From NCBI RefSeq assembly GCF_900129375.1, contig NZ_FQVN01000015.1:58488-122487 (forward strand): a stretch of DNA of 64,000 bases. The letters run 5' to 3'. The notes under the pieces were generated by a model that was not told where the DNA came from, did not search any database, and saw nothing but the letters and a program-made list of their open reading frames with translations. This document shows positions 1-7,515 of this stretch, piece by piece. Source of the DNA: Streptoalloteichus hindustanus (GTDB lineage Bacteria > Actinomycetota > Actinomycetes > Mycobacteriales > Pseudonocardiaceae). Made by a program: the position numbers and the translations under genes. Within the stretch, counting starts at the first letter, position 1. Each line of letters starts with the position of its first letter.

Positions 1-1060
1 GCTGAACCACTCGGTGCGCCTTGTCGTGGTCAGGTTCGATGAACGCCTCGGCGCGTGAACCGTCGGCAGCGGAGATGACGAACACCTCGCGGTCGGTTCC
101 CCGGTCGGACCTGGTTCCCCGGTGGAAGGCGCGGGCGCCGGAAACCTGGAGTTGCAGCAGGAACCGGAACCCGTCGTCGTCGGCGATCTCGGCGACGCGA
201 GCCACATCAGGGCTTGTGGTTGTCCTGGCAGGCTCAGAACGCCCGCCCGGCGGGATGATCTCGTGCGGTCGGTGGGGGTCCTCGATGTGGGGTCGGACCC
301 ACATGAAGTGGCCGCCCAGGGGAAGAAAAGGCCCGACCACCTCGTCGTCCTCGTCCTTCTTCGCCAGCAGACACAGGGTCCCGCCGAAGAGGTCGCCCCG
401 AACGTTGGCGAGGATCTTGCCACCGGGTGCGAGCTGCTCGATCCACGCGACCGGAATCTCGGGCACGGCGGCCGTGGCGATGATCCGATCGTAGGGACCG
501 TGCTCAGGAACGCCACCGGCGCCGTCGCCGACGACCAGGGTCGGGGCCAGGCCCAGGCGGCCGAGATGACGACGGGCGGTCGTGACGAGGTTGGGGTCGA
601 TGTCGATGCTCACCACGTTGTCCGCACCGAGCCGGTGCGACAGAAGGGCAGCGTTGTAGCCGGTACCGGTGCCGATCTCCAACACCCGGTGCCCGCCACG
701 CACATCGAGCGCCTCAAGCATCCGGGCCATGAGTGACGGCATGGTGCTCGAACTGGTCGGCACCTGCACCGGCTCACCACTGGGCAACCTGTATCCCGCA
801 CCGTGCGGGCGCTGTTGGGTCACCAGTGACTCGTCGGAGTACACAGTGGACAACCACCGCTCTCGATCCGCGTCGGCGGAGAGGACCTGATGCCCGGCCG
901 GGGTCTGCCGCAGAACGCGAGGAACGAAGACGTGCCGAGGGATGGCGGCGAACGCCGCACGCCACGGGGAAGAGACGAGATCGCCCTGCTCGACCAGACT
1001 CGCGACAAGCGAGCGCAGGTGCGCGCCCCACTCGGATTCGGGCTGGTCGGTCACCGCCAT
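1..1060 (-). CDS. PCMT-like methyltransferase (partial, runs off left edge)
   Basis: This gene starts at an ATG (1058-1060) behind a GGAGG site and stays open to base 1, giving at least 353 residues with the C-terminus missing. The Rossmann motif I reads VLEIGTGTGYNAALL and is followed by an acidic SIDIDP, as in protein-L-isoaspartate O-methyltransferases, which use S-adenosylmethionine. It is longer than a housekeeping PCMT (about 210 residues) and has an extra C-terminal region. Length and layout resemble the methyltransferases named for the FxLD lanthipeptide system, but no FxLD precursor is visible because the neighbourhood is cut off. It lies 45 bases downstream of the phosphotransferase on the same strand, so the two are probably co-transcribed. 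The methyltransferase fold is clear; the peptide-modification role is inference. Confidence 0.8.
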   Translation of the reverse strand, partial: MAVTDQPESEWGAHLRSLVASLVEQGDLVSSPWRAAFAAIPRHVFVPRVLRQTPAGHQVLSADADRERWLSTVYSDESLVTQQRPHGAGYRLPSGEPVQVPTSSSTMPSLMARMLEALDVRGGHRVLEIGTGTGYNAALLSHRLGADNVVSIDIDPNLVTTARRHLGRLGLAPTLVVGDGAGGVPEHGPYDRIIATAAVPEIPVAWIEQLAPGGKILANVRGDLFGGTLCLLAKKDEDDEVVGPFLPLGGHFMWVRPHIEDPHRPHEIIPPGGRSEPARTTTSPDVARVAEIADDDGFRFLLQLQVSGARAFHRGTRSDRGTDREVFVISAADGSRAEAFIEPDHDKAHRVVQ

Positions 1061-1105
1061 GACGCAGCCTCCGGAAGGCAGGCCATCGATTGGGCACTCC
1101 TTGTC

Positions 1106-1978
1106 TCAGGAAAGTCGGTGCGCCGCATAGGTTTGGGCCGTGGTCGCGCGGGCCGCGCCGCCCGGGGCTGGGGCTGTGATGGCGCGGTACCGCCAGAGGC
1201 CGGAGACGTAGGCCGCGAATGCGGTGAGCGCTTCCTCAGACGCCGTGTGCCAACCCGGCACAGTCCCAGCCCACTTCTCGGCCTGTTCCGGGGTGTGGCC
1301 CGCACCGATCAACCGGATGACGAGGAAGGCGGTGTCGACCCAGGGGGCACCGACGGCCGGCCATGACCAGTCAATGACGCGGACGCCGGAGGACTCGGTG
1401 ATGAGGAACTGCTGTTGGTGGAGGTCGGTGTGGAGCAGGACAGTCCCATCCACCAGTTCGGGCGCGCGCTGCTCCCAGCGAGTCAGTCTGGTCAGGTTCG
1501 ACTTCGCCCACTCGTCCAGCACTTCGGGGTGTTCGCCGCCGAGCGTGTGCCACCACCTGCCGCCCGCCCAGCGCTCACGGAGGGACCGGATCTCCGGCGC
1601 GCCGCACATGCTGAGACGTCCCAAGGTCTCGGCGACCAACGGAAGATCCGGAGAACCAGGCGCGAAGCTCGCTGGACGGCCGTCCACGTACTCGAAAGCG
1701 ACGATCAGCCAGTCATCAGTGTCGACGTGGAACAGCACCGCTGGGGCCAGACCGGCCGCCAACTCACCTTGGGTGGTCTCGTTCCGCAGCCGTCGCATCC
1801 GAGGAGTACGCGCACCCCGGACGCCCTTGACGAACACCCGCCGATGAGCGATATGGAGGACGGCAGCCAAGTCGCAACTCTGGCCTCGCCGGATCGGGGT
1901 GACGTCGTTGACCGGTCCCGTGTGGCTCAGGATCGCGTCGCGGACAGCGGGCGGCAGTTCAGCCCAGTCAACGTGCAC
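1106..1978 (-). CDS. APH/choline-kinase-fold phosphotransferase
   Basis: A 290-residue protein with the aminoglycoside phosphotransferase fold. The catalytic loop HTDLHQQQF is at residues 183-191, the metal-binding IDWSWP at 202-207, and a probable ATP-binding Lys51 sits in an FVKG strand. Members of this family phosphorylate small molecules such as aminoglycosides, homoserine or choline; nothing here identifies the substrate. The GTG start has an AAAGGAGA site just upstream. The PCMT-like methyltransferase follows 45 bases later, suggesting a two-gene operon. A resistance role is possible but not supported by any specific motif. Confidence 0.8.
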   Translation of the reverse strand: MHVDWAELPPAVRDAILSHTGPVNDVTPIRRGQSCDLAAVLHIAHRRVFVKGVRGARTPRMRRLRNETTQGELAAGLAPAVLFHVDTDDWLIVAFEYVDGRPASFAPGSPDLPLVAETLGRLSMCGAPEIRSLRERWAGGRWWHTLGGEHPEVLDEWAKSNLTRLTRWEQRAPELVDGTVLLHTDLHQQQFLITESSGVRVIDWSWPAVGAPWVDTAFLVIRLIGAGHTPEQAEKWAGTVPGWHTASEEALTAFAAYVSGLWRYRAITAPAPGGAARATTAQTYAAHRLS

Positions 1979-2063
1979 GGGTCTCCTTTCTGATGTCGTG
2001 GGAGTTATTGGGCGATCGCTTTCGGTGACCAGAGACGGGTGCGACCGGGGGTGGGTGCTGATC

Positions 2064-2093
2064 TTAGGGTTGCCTTAGTAAGGTGAGCCTGAC
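2064..2093. promoter_or_regulatory. possible DtxR/IdeR-type iron box
   Basis: Two overlapping stretches, TTAGGGTTGCCTTAGTAAG (2064-2082) and TAAGGTGAGCCTGAC (2079-2093), resemble the actinobacterial iron-box consensus TTAGGTTAGGCTNACCTAA; AGGTGAGCCT is the best-matching part. They lie 60-90 bases upstream of the small gene at 2156. Neither is a full match, so this is tentative. Confidence 0.35.
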
Positions 2094-2155
2094 TCTGGCC
2101 GGCTCCGGTCGGGGTCGGTGTCGGCAGCGGCCGACTGACGTGGACGGAGGAAGGC

Positions 2156-2398
2156 GTGGCTGCCGGCTCGTTCGACGACCACTACTACGACGTTCCGGAC
2201 CTGCGCGACGTGGTCGCCCGGTTCGGTCTGGTCGGCGCGTTGGAGCGGGTCAACAGCCAGGCGATCCACCCCGAGCTGCCGGCACTGCGCTCCTGCTGGC
2301 GCGAAGCGTCGACCGAGCGCCACTTCGGCGGCGTCCCCCGGCTGACCAGCCTCCAGATCCACCTCGCCAACACCGCCCCGGTGCGCCAGAACACGTGA
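2156..2398 (+). CDS. small protein of unknown function (80 aa)
   Basis: An 80-residue protein starting at GTG with a GGAGGAAG ribosome site about 3-10 bases upstream. It begins MAAGSFDDHYYDVPDLRD and has no signal peptide, membrane segment or Cys cluster. I do not recognise the family. A candidate iron box lies upstream, which would make it iron-regulated if real. It is convergent with the Nudix gene, with only 17 bases between the stops. The good ribosome site and codon bias support it as a real gene; its function is unknown. Confidence 0.55.
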   Translation: MAAGSFDDHYYDVPDLRDVVARFGLVGALERVNSQAIHPELPALRSCWREASTERHFGGVPRLTSLQIHLANTAPVRQNT

Positions 2399-2415
2399 TC
2401 ACGGCGGGGCGCGGA

Positions 2416-2865
2416 TCACGTCTGCTCCAGGTAGACAGCACCCTGGGATGAGCGCAGCGCCGCGCACAAGCGTTGGGCGACGTGCCGGTGCAGCAGGCTG
2501 ACAGCATCCCTCGGCGTCGCCCACTGCCACGCGCCGAGTTCGCGGCGCTGCGGCATCACGTGATCAGCGAACAGCTCGGCGGAATGAACCCCGAGATCGA
2601 ACACGAACGCGAACCGGGCGCGGCGGCCGATGGTGCGGGCGGCTTTCCAGGCCACGACGAGGAGCGGCCCCACCGCGAGGGCGAGCCCCAGTTCCTCGCT
2701 CACCTCACGGTGGCAGGCCGCCGCCGGGGTCTCGTTCTGCTCGACCACACCACCCGGGAGGTGCCACCACCGGTCTCCCCGGGACCGGACGACCAACACC
2801 CGCCCGCCGGTGTCCCGGATGAGCCCGGCCGACGTGGCCGGGTGGCCGGGCACGACGCGGCTCAT
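2416..2865 (-). CDS. Nudix hydrolase
   Basis: A 149-residue single-domain Nudix protein. The Nudix box occupies residues 38-60, beginning GGVVEQNE and ending REVSEELG, with all the expected Gly and Glu metal ligands. Family members hydrolyse nucleoside diphosphates linked to another moiety; the substrate here is unknown. The start codon overlaps the stop of the hydroxymethylbilane synthase gene (ATGA, 2862-2865), showing translational coupling and placing it last in the six-gene minus-strand operon. Confidence 0.9.
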   Translation of the reverse strand: MSRVVPGHPATSAGLIRDTGGRVLVVRSRGDRWWHLPGGVVEQNETPAAACHREVSEELGLALAVGPLLVVAWKAARTIGRRARFAFVFDLGVHSAELFADHVMPQRRELGAWQWATPRDAVSLLHRHVAQRLCAALRSSQGAVYLEQT

Positions 2866-3857
2866 TTCCGGGTCGCCTCGATCAGGCGGCGCGCACCCTG
2901 GTGGAGCAGATCGCCGGCCACCGCGACACCGAGCGACGCGGGATCGTCGAGCGCGCCCCAGCGGTGGGCGTGGACCCACTGCGAGCCATCGCGGGAGAAC
3001 ACCATGCCCACCAAGGACAACTGCCGGTCCGGGGTGATGTGGCAGTGCCCCGCGATGGGCGAGTTGCAGTGCCCGCGCAACGCGTGCAGCAGGGCGCGTT
3101 CGGCGGTGGCGCAGATCGCGGTCGGCTCGTGGCTGAAGGACTCGGCGAGTTCGGTGATCACCGCGTCCGCCGTGCGCACCTGCACGGCGATGATCGCCGC
3201 CCCGACGGCGGGCACGATCGCCGGCGTGGCGCCGTCGCTCCACACGGTGGGCAGGACCTCGGTCACGCGGTCGGCCAGCCCCAGGCGTTCCAGGCCGGCA
3301 CGGGCGAGGAGCAACGCGTCGTACTCGCCCGCGTCCAGCTTCTCCAGCCGCCGGTCCACCCCGCCCCGAACCCGCTCGACCACGAGGTCCGGGCGGAACA
3401 GGCCGATCTGGGCGCGCCGGCGCACGCTGGAACTGCCGACCTTCGCGCCGGCCGGGAGGTCGGCGAGGGGGCGGCCGTCGCGGGTCACGACGACGTCGTG
3501 GACGTCGCCGCGCTCCAGGTAGGCGGCGAGCGCGGTTCCCGCTGGCAGCGGGACGTCGCCGGGCACGTCCTTCAGGGAGTGCACCGCGAGGTCGACCTGA
3601 CCGCGCACGAGCGCGTGGTCGATCTCCTTGGTGAAGTTGGACTTCCCGCCTATCCGCGCCAGGTCGCCCGACCACAGGTCCGCCGTCGTCCTGATCTTCA
3701 CCAGCTCGACGGGCAGTCCCGGCACCCTGGCCTGGATCGCGTCCACGACCCGTCGCGTCTGGGCGAGCGCGAGGGGCGTGGTGCGGGTGCCGATCCGCAG
3801 GGGACCGTCGGCGACGCGGTCGGAGACGGCCTGCGCCTGGATCATGGTGGTGGTCAC
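2862..3857 (-). CDS. divergent hydroxymethylbilane synthase (HemC) paralogue
   Basis: A 331-residue protein with the porphobilinogen deaminase fold, which polymerises four porphobilinogens into hydroxymethylbilane in tetrapyrrole synthesis. The catalytic Asp is in HSLKDVP (residues 93-99), and the substrate-binding stretches IGTRTTPLALAQ (22-33) and GSSSVRRRAQ (141-150) are present. The dipyrromethane-anchoring Cys is Cys264, in GHCNSP instead of the usual GGCxxP. The normally conserved PAPGQGALxIE has become PAVGAAIIAVQ (216-226), and RGNVxTR has become RGGVDRR (164-170). It lies among small unknown proteins and a Nudix gene, not among hem genes. It may be a specialised paralogue; whether it still makes hydroxymethylbilane cannot be told from sequence. 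Confidence 0.85.
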   Translation of the reverse strand: MTTTMIQAQAVSDRVADGPLRIGTRTTPLALAQTRRVVDAIQARVPGLPVELVKIRTTADLWSGDLARIGGKSNFTKEIDHALVRGQVDLAVHSLKDVPGDVPLPAGTALAAYLERGDVHDVVVTRDGRPLADLPAGAKVGSSSVRRRAQIGLFRPDLVVERVRGGVDRRLEKLDAGEYDALLLARAGLERLGLADRVTEVLPTVWSDGATPAIVPAVGAAIIAVQVRTADAVITELAESFSHEPTAICATAERALLHALRGHCNSPIAGHCHITPDRQLSLVGMVFSRDGSQWVHAHRWGALDDPASLGVAVAGDLLHQGARRLIEATRK

Positions 3858-3890
3858 GGGATTCCTTCCGGGGCGGACTGCCTGGCGGGT

Positions 3891-4136
3891 TCAGGGAACG
3901 ATGGGTCGGTTGGTGGTGCGCGAGGCCGACACGTGCACGGTCGACCGGCCGTCCGGGACGCTGCACCGCCGCCCGTGACGCAGGGAGTGCTCCACGGCGA
4001 CGCCGAGCGACACCAGTCGATGGAGGATGGTCTCGGGTGGGGCGCCGCACTTCGCGGCCAGGGTGCGGACTGTCAGCGCCACCGCCGCGCTGACCACGAT
4101 CTCCGGCTCGGACTCGCTCGGACTCACATGGCACAT
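3891..4136 (-). CDS. small protein upstream of the HemC paralogue (81 aa)
   Basis: An 81-residue protein starting MCHVSPSESEPE, with ATG at 4134-4136 and an AAGGAT ribosome site. The middle (about residues 24-50, RTLAAKCGAPPETILHRLVS) could form a short helix-turn-helix-like or IF2-N-like helical hairpin, but no family is recognised. It ends 33 bases before the HemC paralogue and starts 37 bases after the preceding gene, so it is part of the same operon. Function unknown. Confidence 0.55.
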   Translation of the reverse strand: MCHVSPSESEPEIVVSAAVALTVRTLAAKCGAPPETILHRLVSLGVAVEHSLRHGRRCSVPDGRSTVHVSASRTTNRPIVP

Positions 4137-4173
4137 GAAGATCCTTCGCTGTCGGGCTGATCCTCGCGCCGGG

Positions 4174-4482
4174 TCAGGGCGGGGGCGCGCCGTGGCGGGA
4201 GATCCAGCCGTAGGGCGGACGGTCGCCGTAGACGTGGAAGGTGTCGCGCGCCCGCTCCCGGAGCGCCGAGCGGTGATCCACCACCTTGCCCACCATCTCC
4301 CGGCAGATGTCGCACTCCGGCCACAGCCGCTCCAGCGCACCCAGCTCGTACGCCCAGGCGGACGCGGCGAGCTGGCAGAAGAGGGTGACCGGCTCCTTGT
4401 CGCGCTTCGCCGCGCCGGGATAGGCATGTCGCTTGCCCTCGAAGGGAAGCCAGGTGTAGCCGGGAAAGTCGTAGACGGACAC
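4174..4482 (-). CDS. small Cys-containing protein, putative zinc binder (102 aa)
   Basis: A 102-residue protein starting at GTG with GGAG six bases upstream. It holds one Cys near residue 36 and a CDIC pair near residues 57-60, with a His about nine residues later: a possible zinc site. The PEC-x-x-C motif recurs in the next upstream gene (PECRLC), suggesting the two belong to one small family. No enzymatic domain is visible. It sits in the middle of the six-gene minus-strand operon; function unknown. Confidence 0.6.
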   Translation of the reverse strand: MSVYDFPGYTWLPFEGKRHAYPGAAKRDKEPVTLFCQLAASAWAYELGALERLWPECDICREMVGKVVDHRSALRERARDTFHVYGDRPPYGWISRHGAPPP

Positions 4483-4603
4483 GACACACTCCAAAGTGGA
4501 CGCTGCGCGAGGAGGGGAAGAGGGGCGGCGGGGCCGGGTCGGGGACCGACCCCGCCGCCCTGAACCCGGCGCGGTACGGGAGGAGGGGACCGCGCCGGGC
4601 AGA

Positions 4604-4930
4604 TCAGGCGGGCCAGGGGCGAAGCCGGCCACTGATCGGTTTGCGGGCCAGCTCCTCCCAGGCCGGAACGGTGACCGAGACCGAACACAACCGACACTCG
4701 GGCGTACCGCGCTCACTGGCGAGGACGTAGACAGTGACCACCCACCGATCCCCGCGAACGGCGCGCTCCTTCAGGAAGAACTCCCGGGCGAGTGCCAGGG
4801 CATAGCCCTCCGGCCCACCGGGGCAGAGGTACCAGTAGTCGTCATCCAGAGTCCGCTGTCCACAAAGGACTTGCTGCCCCCGCTTGATCCGGTAGTAACT
4901 CACCAGGTGCCAACGCGGAGGAATCTTCAT
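4604..4930 (-). CDS. small Cys-containing protein (108 aa)
   Basis: A 108-residue protein beginning MKIPPRWHLVSYYRIKRG. It has Cys in QVLCGQR and YLCPGG and a C-terminal PECRLC pair, consistent with a metal site. The start codon overlaps the stop of the membrane-protein gene upstream (ATGA at 4927-4930), so translation is coupled; an in-frame GTG 12 bases earlier is an alternative start. It shares PEC-x-x-C with the neighbour at 4174-4482. Function unknown. Confidence 0.6.
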   Translation of the reverse strand: MKIPPRWHLVSYYRIKRGQQVLCGQRTLDDDYWYLCPGGPEGYALALAREFFLKERAVRGDRWVVTVYVLASERGTPECRLCSVSVTVPAWEELARKPISGRLRPWPA

Positions 4931-5199
4931 GTCTCGCCCCACTTCCGCGCCGGAGGAACGCGCCGCAACCCACCCACGACGTCCTCAACACGAGAGAGCG
5001 TTTCCGTTGCCGTGTCGGAAAGTTCCCGCACAAGCCTCCGCGACCGACGCGGTCTGCGCACATCAACACGGCGAAGGAGGGCAGCCAGCGACAGACCACC
5101 GCCGTTCGCCCGGAGGGCATGACGCGGTATCGACAGAGGGATTGCGGCCACAACCAAGCCGCCGAGGAGCAAGACCAGACCACGGTTGGCGACAAGCAC
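4927..5199 (-). CDS. small membrane protein, first gene of the operon (90 aa)
   Basis: A 90-residue protein with one hydrophobic segment near the N-terminus (about residues 7-25, GLVLLLGGLVVAAIPLSI) followed by an Arg-rich cytoplasmic-type region. The chosen GTG start (5197-5199) has GGGGGC six bases upstream. It overlaps the next gene by four bases. It is probably the first gene of the operon running to 2416 and diverges from the Scr1-type regulator. Function unknown. Confidence 0.5.
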   Translation of the reverse strand: MLVANRGLVLLLGGLVVAAIPLSIPRHALRANGGGLSLAALLRRVDVRRPRRSRRLVRELSDTATETLSRVEDVVGGLRRVPPARKWGET

Positions 5200-5533
5200 A
5201 GGATCGCCCCCTACACGCGGAGACCCGAAGGACAGTGAAGTTGAGGGCCAGGACCGAGACAGGAGGAACCCCTGTGTGCGGTGACGATCGGCTCCAGGCA
5301 AGAGAAACACCTAGGCCGACATGGGGCAGCAGCCCCGGTCCTGGCCTGCACCGGATGACCACGAGGACCGAGGAACCCATCCTCGTCCGCCAGCTTCCCG
5401 GTACGATCACGAAGGTACAGATAGAAATTGCATCTGGCGTTGCCCTGATGAGGTGAGCTTCCATCGTCACTCAACGTAACCGGGCACACTGTCCGCCGAG
5501 CCGGGCTCGATCGGAACGAAGAGGGGTCACGCC
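5200..5533. other. divergent intergenic region
   Basis: The 334 bases between the minus-strand six-gene operon and the Scr1-type regulator must hold both promoters. The part near 5400-5460 is distinctly AT-richer than its surroundings (for example AGATAGAAATTGCATC), which fits a plus-strand promoter. I see no clear coding frame or strong inverted repeat. Confidence 0.4.
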
Positions 5534-6394
5534 ATGTCAACGCCACCAGTGATCGCCAAGATCCAGCTCGGCCAGCTGCTGAAGCAGTACCGCGATCAAG
5601 CGAAGCTCTCGCCGGAGCAGGTCTCCGAGCACATGCGGTGGCATGGCACGAAGCTGTCGCGCATCGAAAACGGCTACACCGGCGTGACCGATGCGGAGGC
5701 CGACCGACTCATCCAGTTCTACTCAGTCCCCGCCGAAGATCACGACCTCGTGCGAACGCTTGCTGCTGACGGTCGACGTCGGGTCAGCTACGGACACGTG
5801 CGGACAGATGCCCGAGCATATGTCGGGATGCTGGCGGGAGCCAAGCGTCTACGCGCTTTCGCCATCGACACGTTCGATGGCCTCTTGCAAACAGAGGACT
5901 ACGCCCGCGCCCTCCTCACCGAGTCATCCACGGCAACCAGGCCAGTGGATAGGGATCACCTCATCTCGGGCCGGATGCAGCGTCAAGAGATCATCCTGTC
6001 GGGCAACGTGGCGCTGGAGCACATAGTCTCCGAGGCCGCGTTGCACCAGCTTCGCACCCACAACGATGTGATGCAGGGCCAACTACGGCAGCTTCTCCAG
6101 ATGTCCGCGCTGCCGAATGTCACGATCCAAGTTCTTCCCTTCGGCCGTCCACACCCCGCCATGGGTCAACCGTTCACGCTTGTGGACTTGGCTCAGCCCG
6201 AGCGAACCGTGGTCTACATCGAGGGCATCACCAACTCCTTCTATCCCGATGGGCGCTCGGTGGAGACCCATACGCTGGTTTACGACCGGATCAAGGCTCT
6301 CGCGCTGAGCGTGGAGGACACGCGGGGGCTCTTGGCCCGGTCGATCGAGGAGATGGAGAACGACCAAGAGGAGGTCCGGGGTGACGGGGCCTAG
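5534..6394 (+). CDS. Scr1-type XRE-family regulator (HTH + DUF5753)
   Basis: A 286-residue protein with an N-terminal helix-turn-helix (about residues 10-65, with SPEQVSEHMRWHGTKLSRIE as recognition region) and a C-terminal DUF5753 domain (about 90-275). This is the architecture of the Scr1/BldB-associated regulators that are highly paralogous in actinomycetes and are usually paired with DUF397 proteins. GAGGGG precedes the ATG. The following DUF397 gene overlaps its stop, so the two form the classic regulator/DUF397 pair; in characterised pairs the DUF397 partner binds or antagonises the regulator. Confidence 0.92.
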   Translation: MSTPPVIAKIQLGQLLKQYRDQAKLSPEQVSEHMRWHGTKLSRIENGYTGVTDAEADRLIQFYSVPAEDHDLVRTLAADGRRRVSYGHVRTDARAYVGMLAGAKRLRAFAIDTFDGLLQTEDYARALLTESSTATRPVDRDHLISGRMQRQEIILSGNVALEHIVSEAALHQLRTHNDVMQGQLRQLLQMSALPNVTIQVLPFGRPHPAMGQPFTLVDLAQPERTVVYIEGITNSFYPDGRSVETHTLVYDRIKALALSVEDTRGLLARSIEEMENDQEEVRGDGA

Positions 6395-6590
6395 CCTGTC
6401 GCACACCAAGTGGCGCAAGTCGAGCCGAAGCGGTGCAAACAATGCGCATTGTGTCGAGATCACTGCCGTCGCGGACGTGGCGGCCGTCCGTGACTCGAAG
6501 AACCCAAGCGGCCCAGCGCTCGTCTTCGTACCAAGCGCGTTCACCGCGTTCGTGGACGCAGTGAAGACTGGCCAGCTCGACCTGAGCTGA
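6381..6590 (+). CDS. DUF397 protein, partner of the Scr1-type regulator
   Basis: A 69-residue DUF397 protein with the family signature KWRKSSRSGANNAHCVEI near the N-terminus, then VAAVRDSKNPSGPALVF and the C-terminal FVDAVKTGQLDLS. It starts at a GTG inside the 3' end of the regulator gene (14-base overlap), so translation is coupled. DUF397 proteins are cognate partners of Scr1-type regulators. A GC-rich hairpin 10 bases after the stop probably terminates the transcript. Confidence 0.9.
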   Translation: MTGPSLSHTKWRKSSRSGANNAHCVEITAVADVAAVRDSKNPSGPALVFVPSAFTAFVDAVKTGQLDLS

Positions 6591-6599
6591 TCCAATAGG

Positions 6600-6629
6600 C
6601 GGCGGGGGCCACTCGGGTGGTCCCCGCCG
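6600..6629 (+). terminator. hairpin terminator after first DUF397 gene
   Basis: CGGCGGGG (6600-6607) pairs with CCCCGCCG (6622-6629), extended inward by CCAC/GTGG, just after the stop at 6590. No T-tract, as is common in actinobacteria. Confidence 0.6.
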
Positions 6630-6697
6630 TCGCATGTCCCCAGCAAGGCTCACCGTTCGTACGCTGGCCCGAGGCCGTCGCTAGAGCGGGAGGGCAT

Positions 6698-7042
6698 ATG
6701 GCAACGATCAAGATCGGACCCTGGCGCAAGAGCAGCCACAGCAACGGCAACGGAGGCAACTGTGTCGAGGTAGCCCCGGCTACTCACTGGCGCAAGTCCA
6801 GCCGGTCCAACGGCAACAACGGAGCCTGTGTTGAGGTCGCTGGCATCCCGGCTGGTGCGGCTTGGCGGAAGTCCAGTCGATCCTCCGGCAACGGAGGAAA
6901 CTGCGTTGAGGTGGGGTCTGTAGCGACTGCCGCTGCGGTGCGGGACTCGAAGAACCGGACCGGACCGGCGCTCGTCTTCGCCCAGACCCCGTTCATCGCG
7001 TTCGTCAGCGCAGTGAAGGAGGGGCGGCTCGACCTGAGCTGA
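6698..7042 (+). CDS. DUF397 protein with three tandem WRKSS units
   Basis: A 114-residue protein with ATG at 6698 behind GGGAGGG. The N-terminal DUF397 signature is repeated three times, at about residues 9, 30 and 53 (WRKSSHSNGNGGNCVEV, WRKSSRSNGNNGACVEV, WRKSSRSSGNGGNCVEV), before one VRDSKNRTGPALVF segment and the usual DLS C-terminus. A normal DUF397 protein has a single unit. It follows the first DUF397 gene and shares its terminal residues, so it is probably a paralogue grown by in-frame duplication. The effect on regulator binding is unknown. Confidence 0.85.
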   Translation: MATIKIGPWRKSSHSNGNGGNCVEVAPATHWRKSSRSNGNNGACVEVAGIPAGAAWRKSSRSSGNGGNCVEVGSVATAAAVRDSKNRTGPALVFAQTPFIAFVSAVKEGRLDLS

Positions 7043-7060
7043 CCCAAGAAGCAGCCGGCG

Positions 7061-7090
7061 CGGCGGGGTCCACCCGGGTGGTCCCCACCG
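7061..7090 (+). terminator. hairpin terminator after second DUF397 gene
   Basis: CGGCGGGGTCCACC pairs with GGTGGTCCCCACCG (7061-7090), with one mismatch. It lies about 20 bases after the stop at 7042 and is a sequence relative of the hairpin at 6600-6629, consistent with duplication of the whole unit. Confidence 0.55.
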
Positions 7091-7158
7091 TTGGGCGTCC
7101 CCAGCAAGGCTCACCGTTCGTACCCTGGCCCGAGGCCATCTCACGAACGGGAGGGCAC

Positions 7159-7503
7159 ATGGCAACGATCAAGATCGGACCCTGACGCAAGAGCAGCGAC
7201 AGCAACGGCAGTGGGGGTAACTGTGTCGAGGTGGCCCCGGTGACTCAGTGGCGGGAGTCCAGCCAGTCATCCGGCAGCAACGGCAACTGTGTGGAGATCG
7301 CTGGCGTCCCCGCTGGTGCGACTTGGCGGAAGTCGAGCCACAGCGGCGGCGGTAACGCGAACTGTGTCGAGGTGGCGTCTGGGGCGACCGGGGCTGCGGT
7401 GCGGGACTCGAAGAATCCGGGTGGGGCGGCGCTTGTGTTCGGGGCGGGTGAGTTCGCCGCGTTCGTGCGGGCCGCGAAGGAGGGGCGGCTCGACCTGGGG
7501 TGA
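7159..7503 (+). pseudogene. third DUF397 copy, interrupted by a nonsense codon
   Basis: This is a near-copy of the gene at 6698-7042, offset by 461 bases, including the upstream CCCCAGCAAGGCTCACCGTT stretch and the ribosome site. It starts with the same first eight residues (MATIKIGP), but the ninth codon is TGA (7183-7185) where the paralogue has TGG for the conserved Trp of WRKSS. The rest stays open to a proper DUF397 end at 7503 with two more WRKSS-type units. A restart at GTG 7231 could give a 90-residue protein with two units, so it may not be fully dead. Confidence 0.75.
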
Positions 7504-7515
7504 GGGGCCGCGCGG

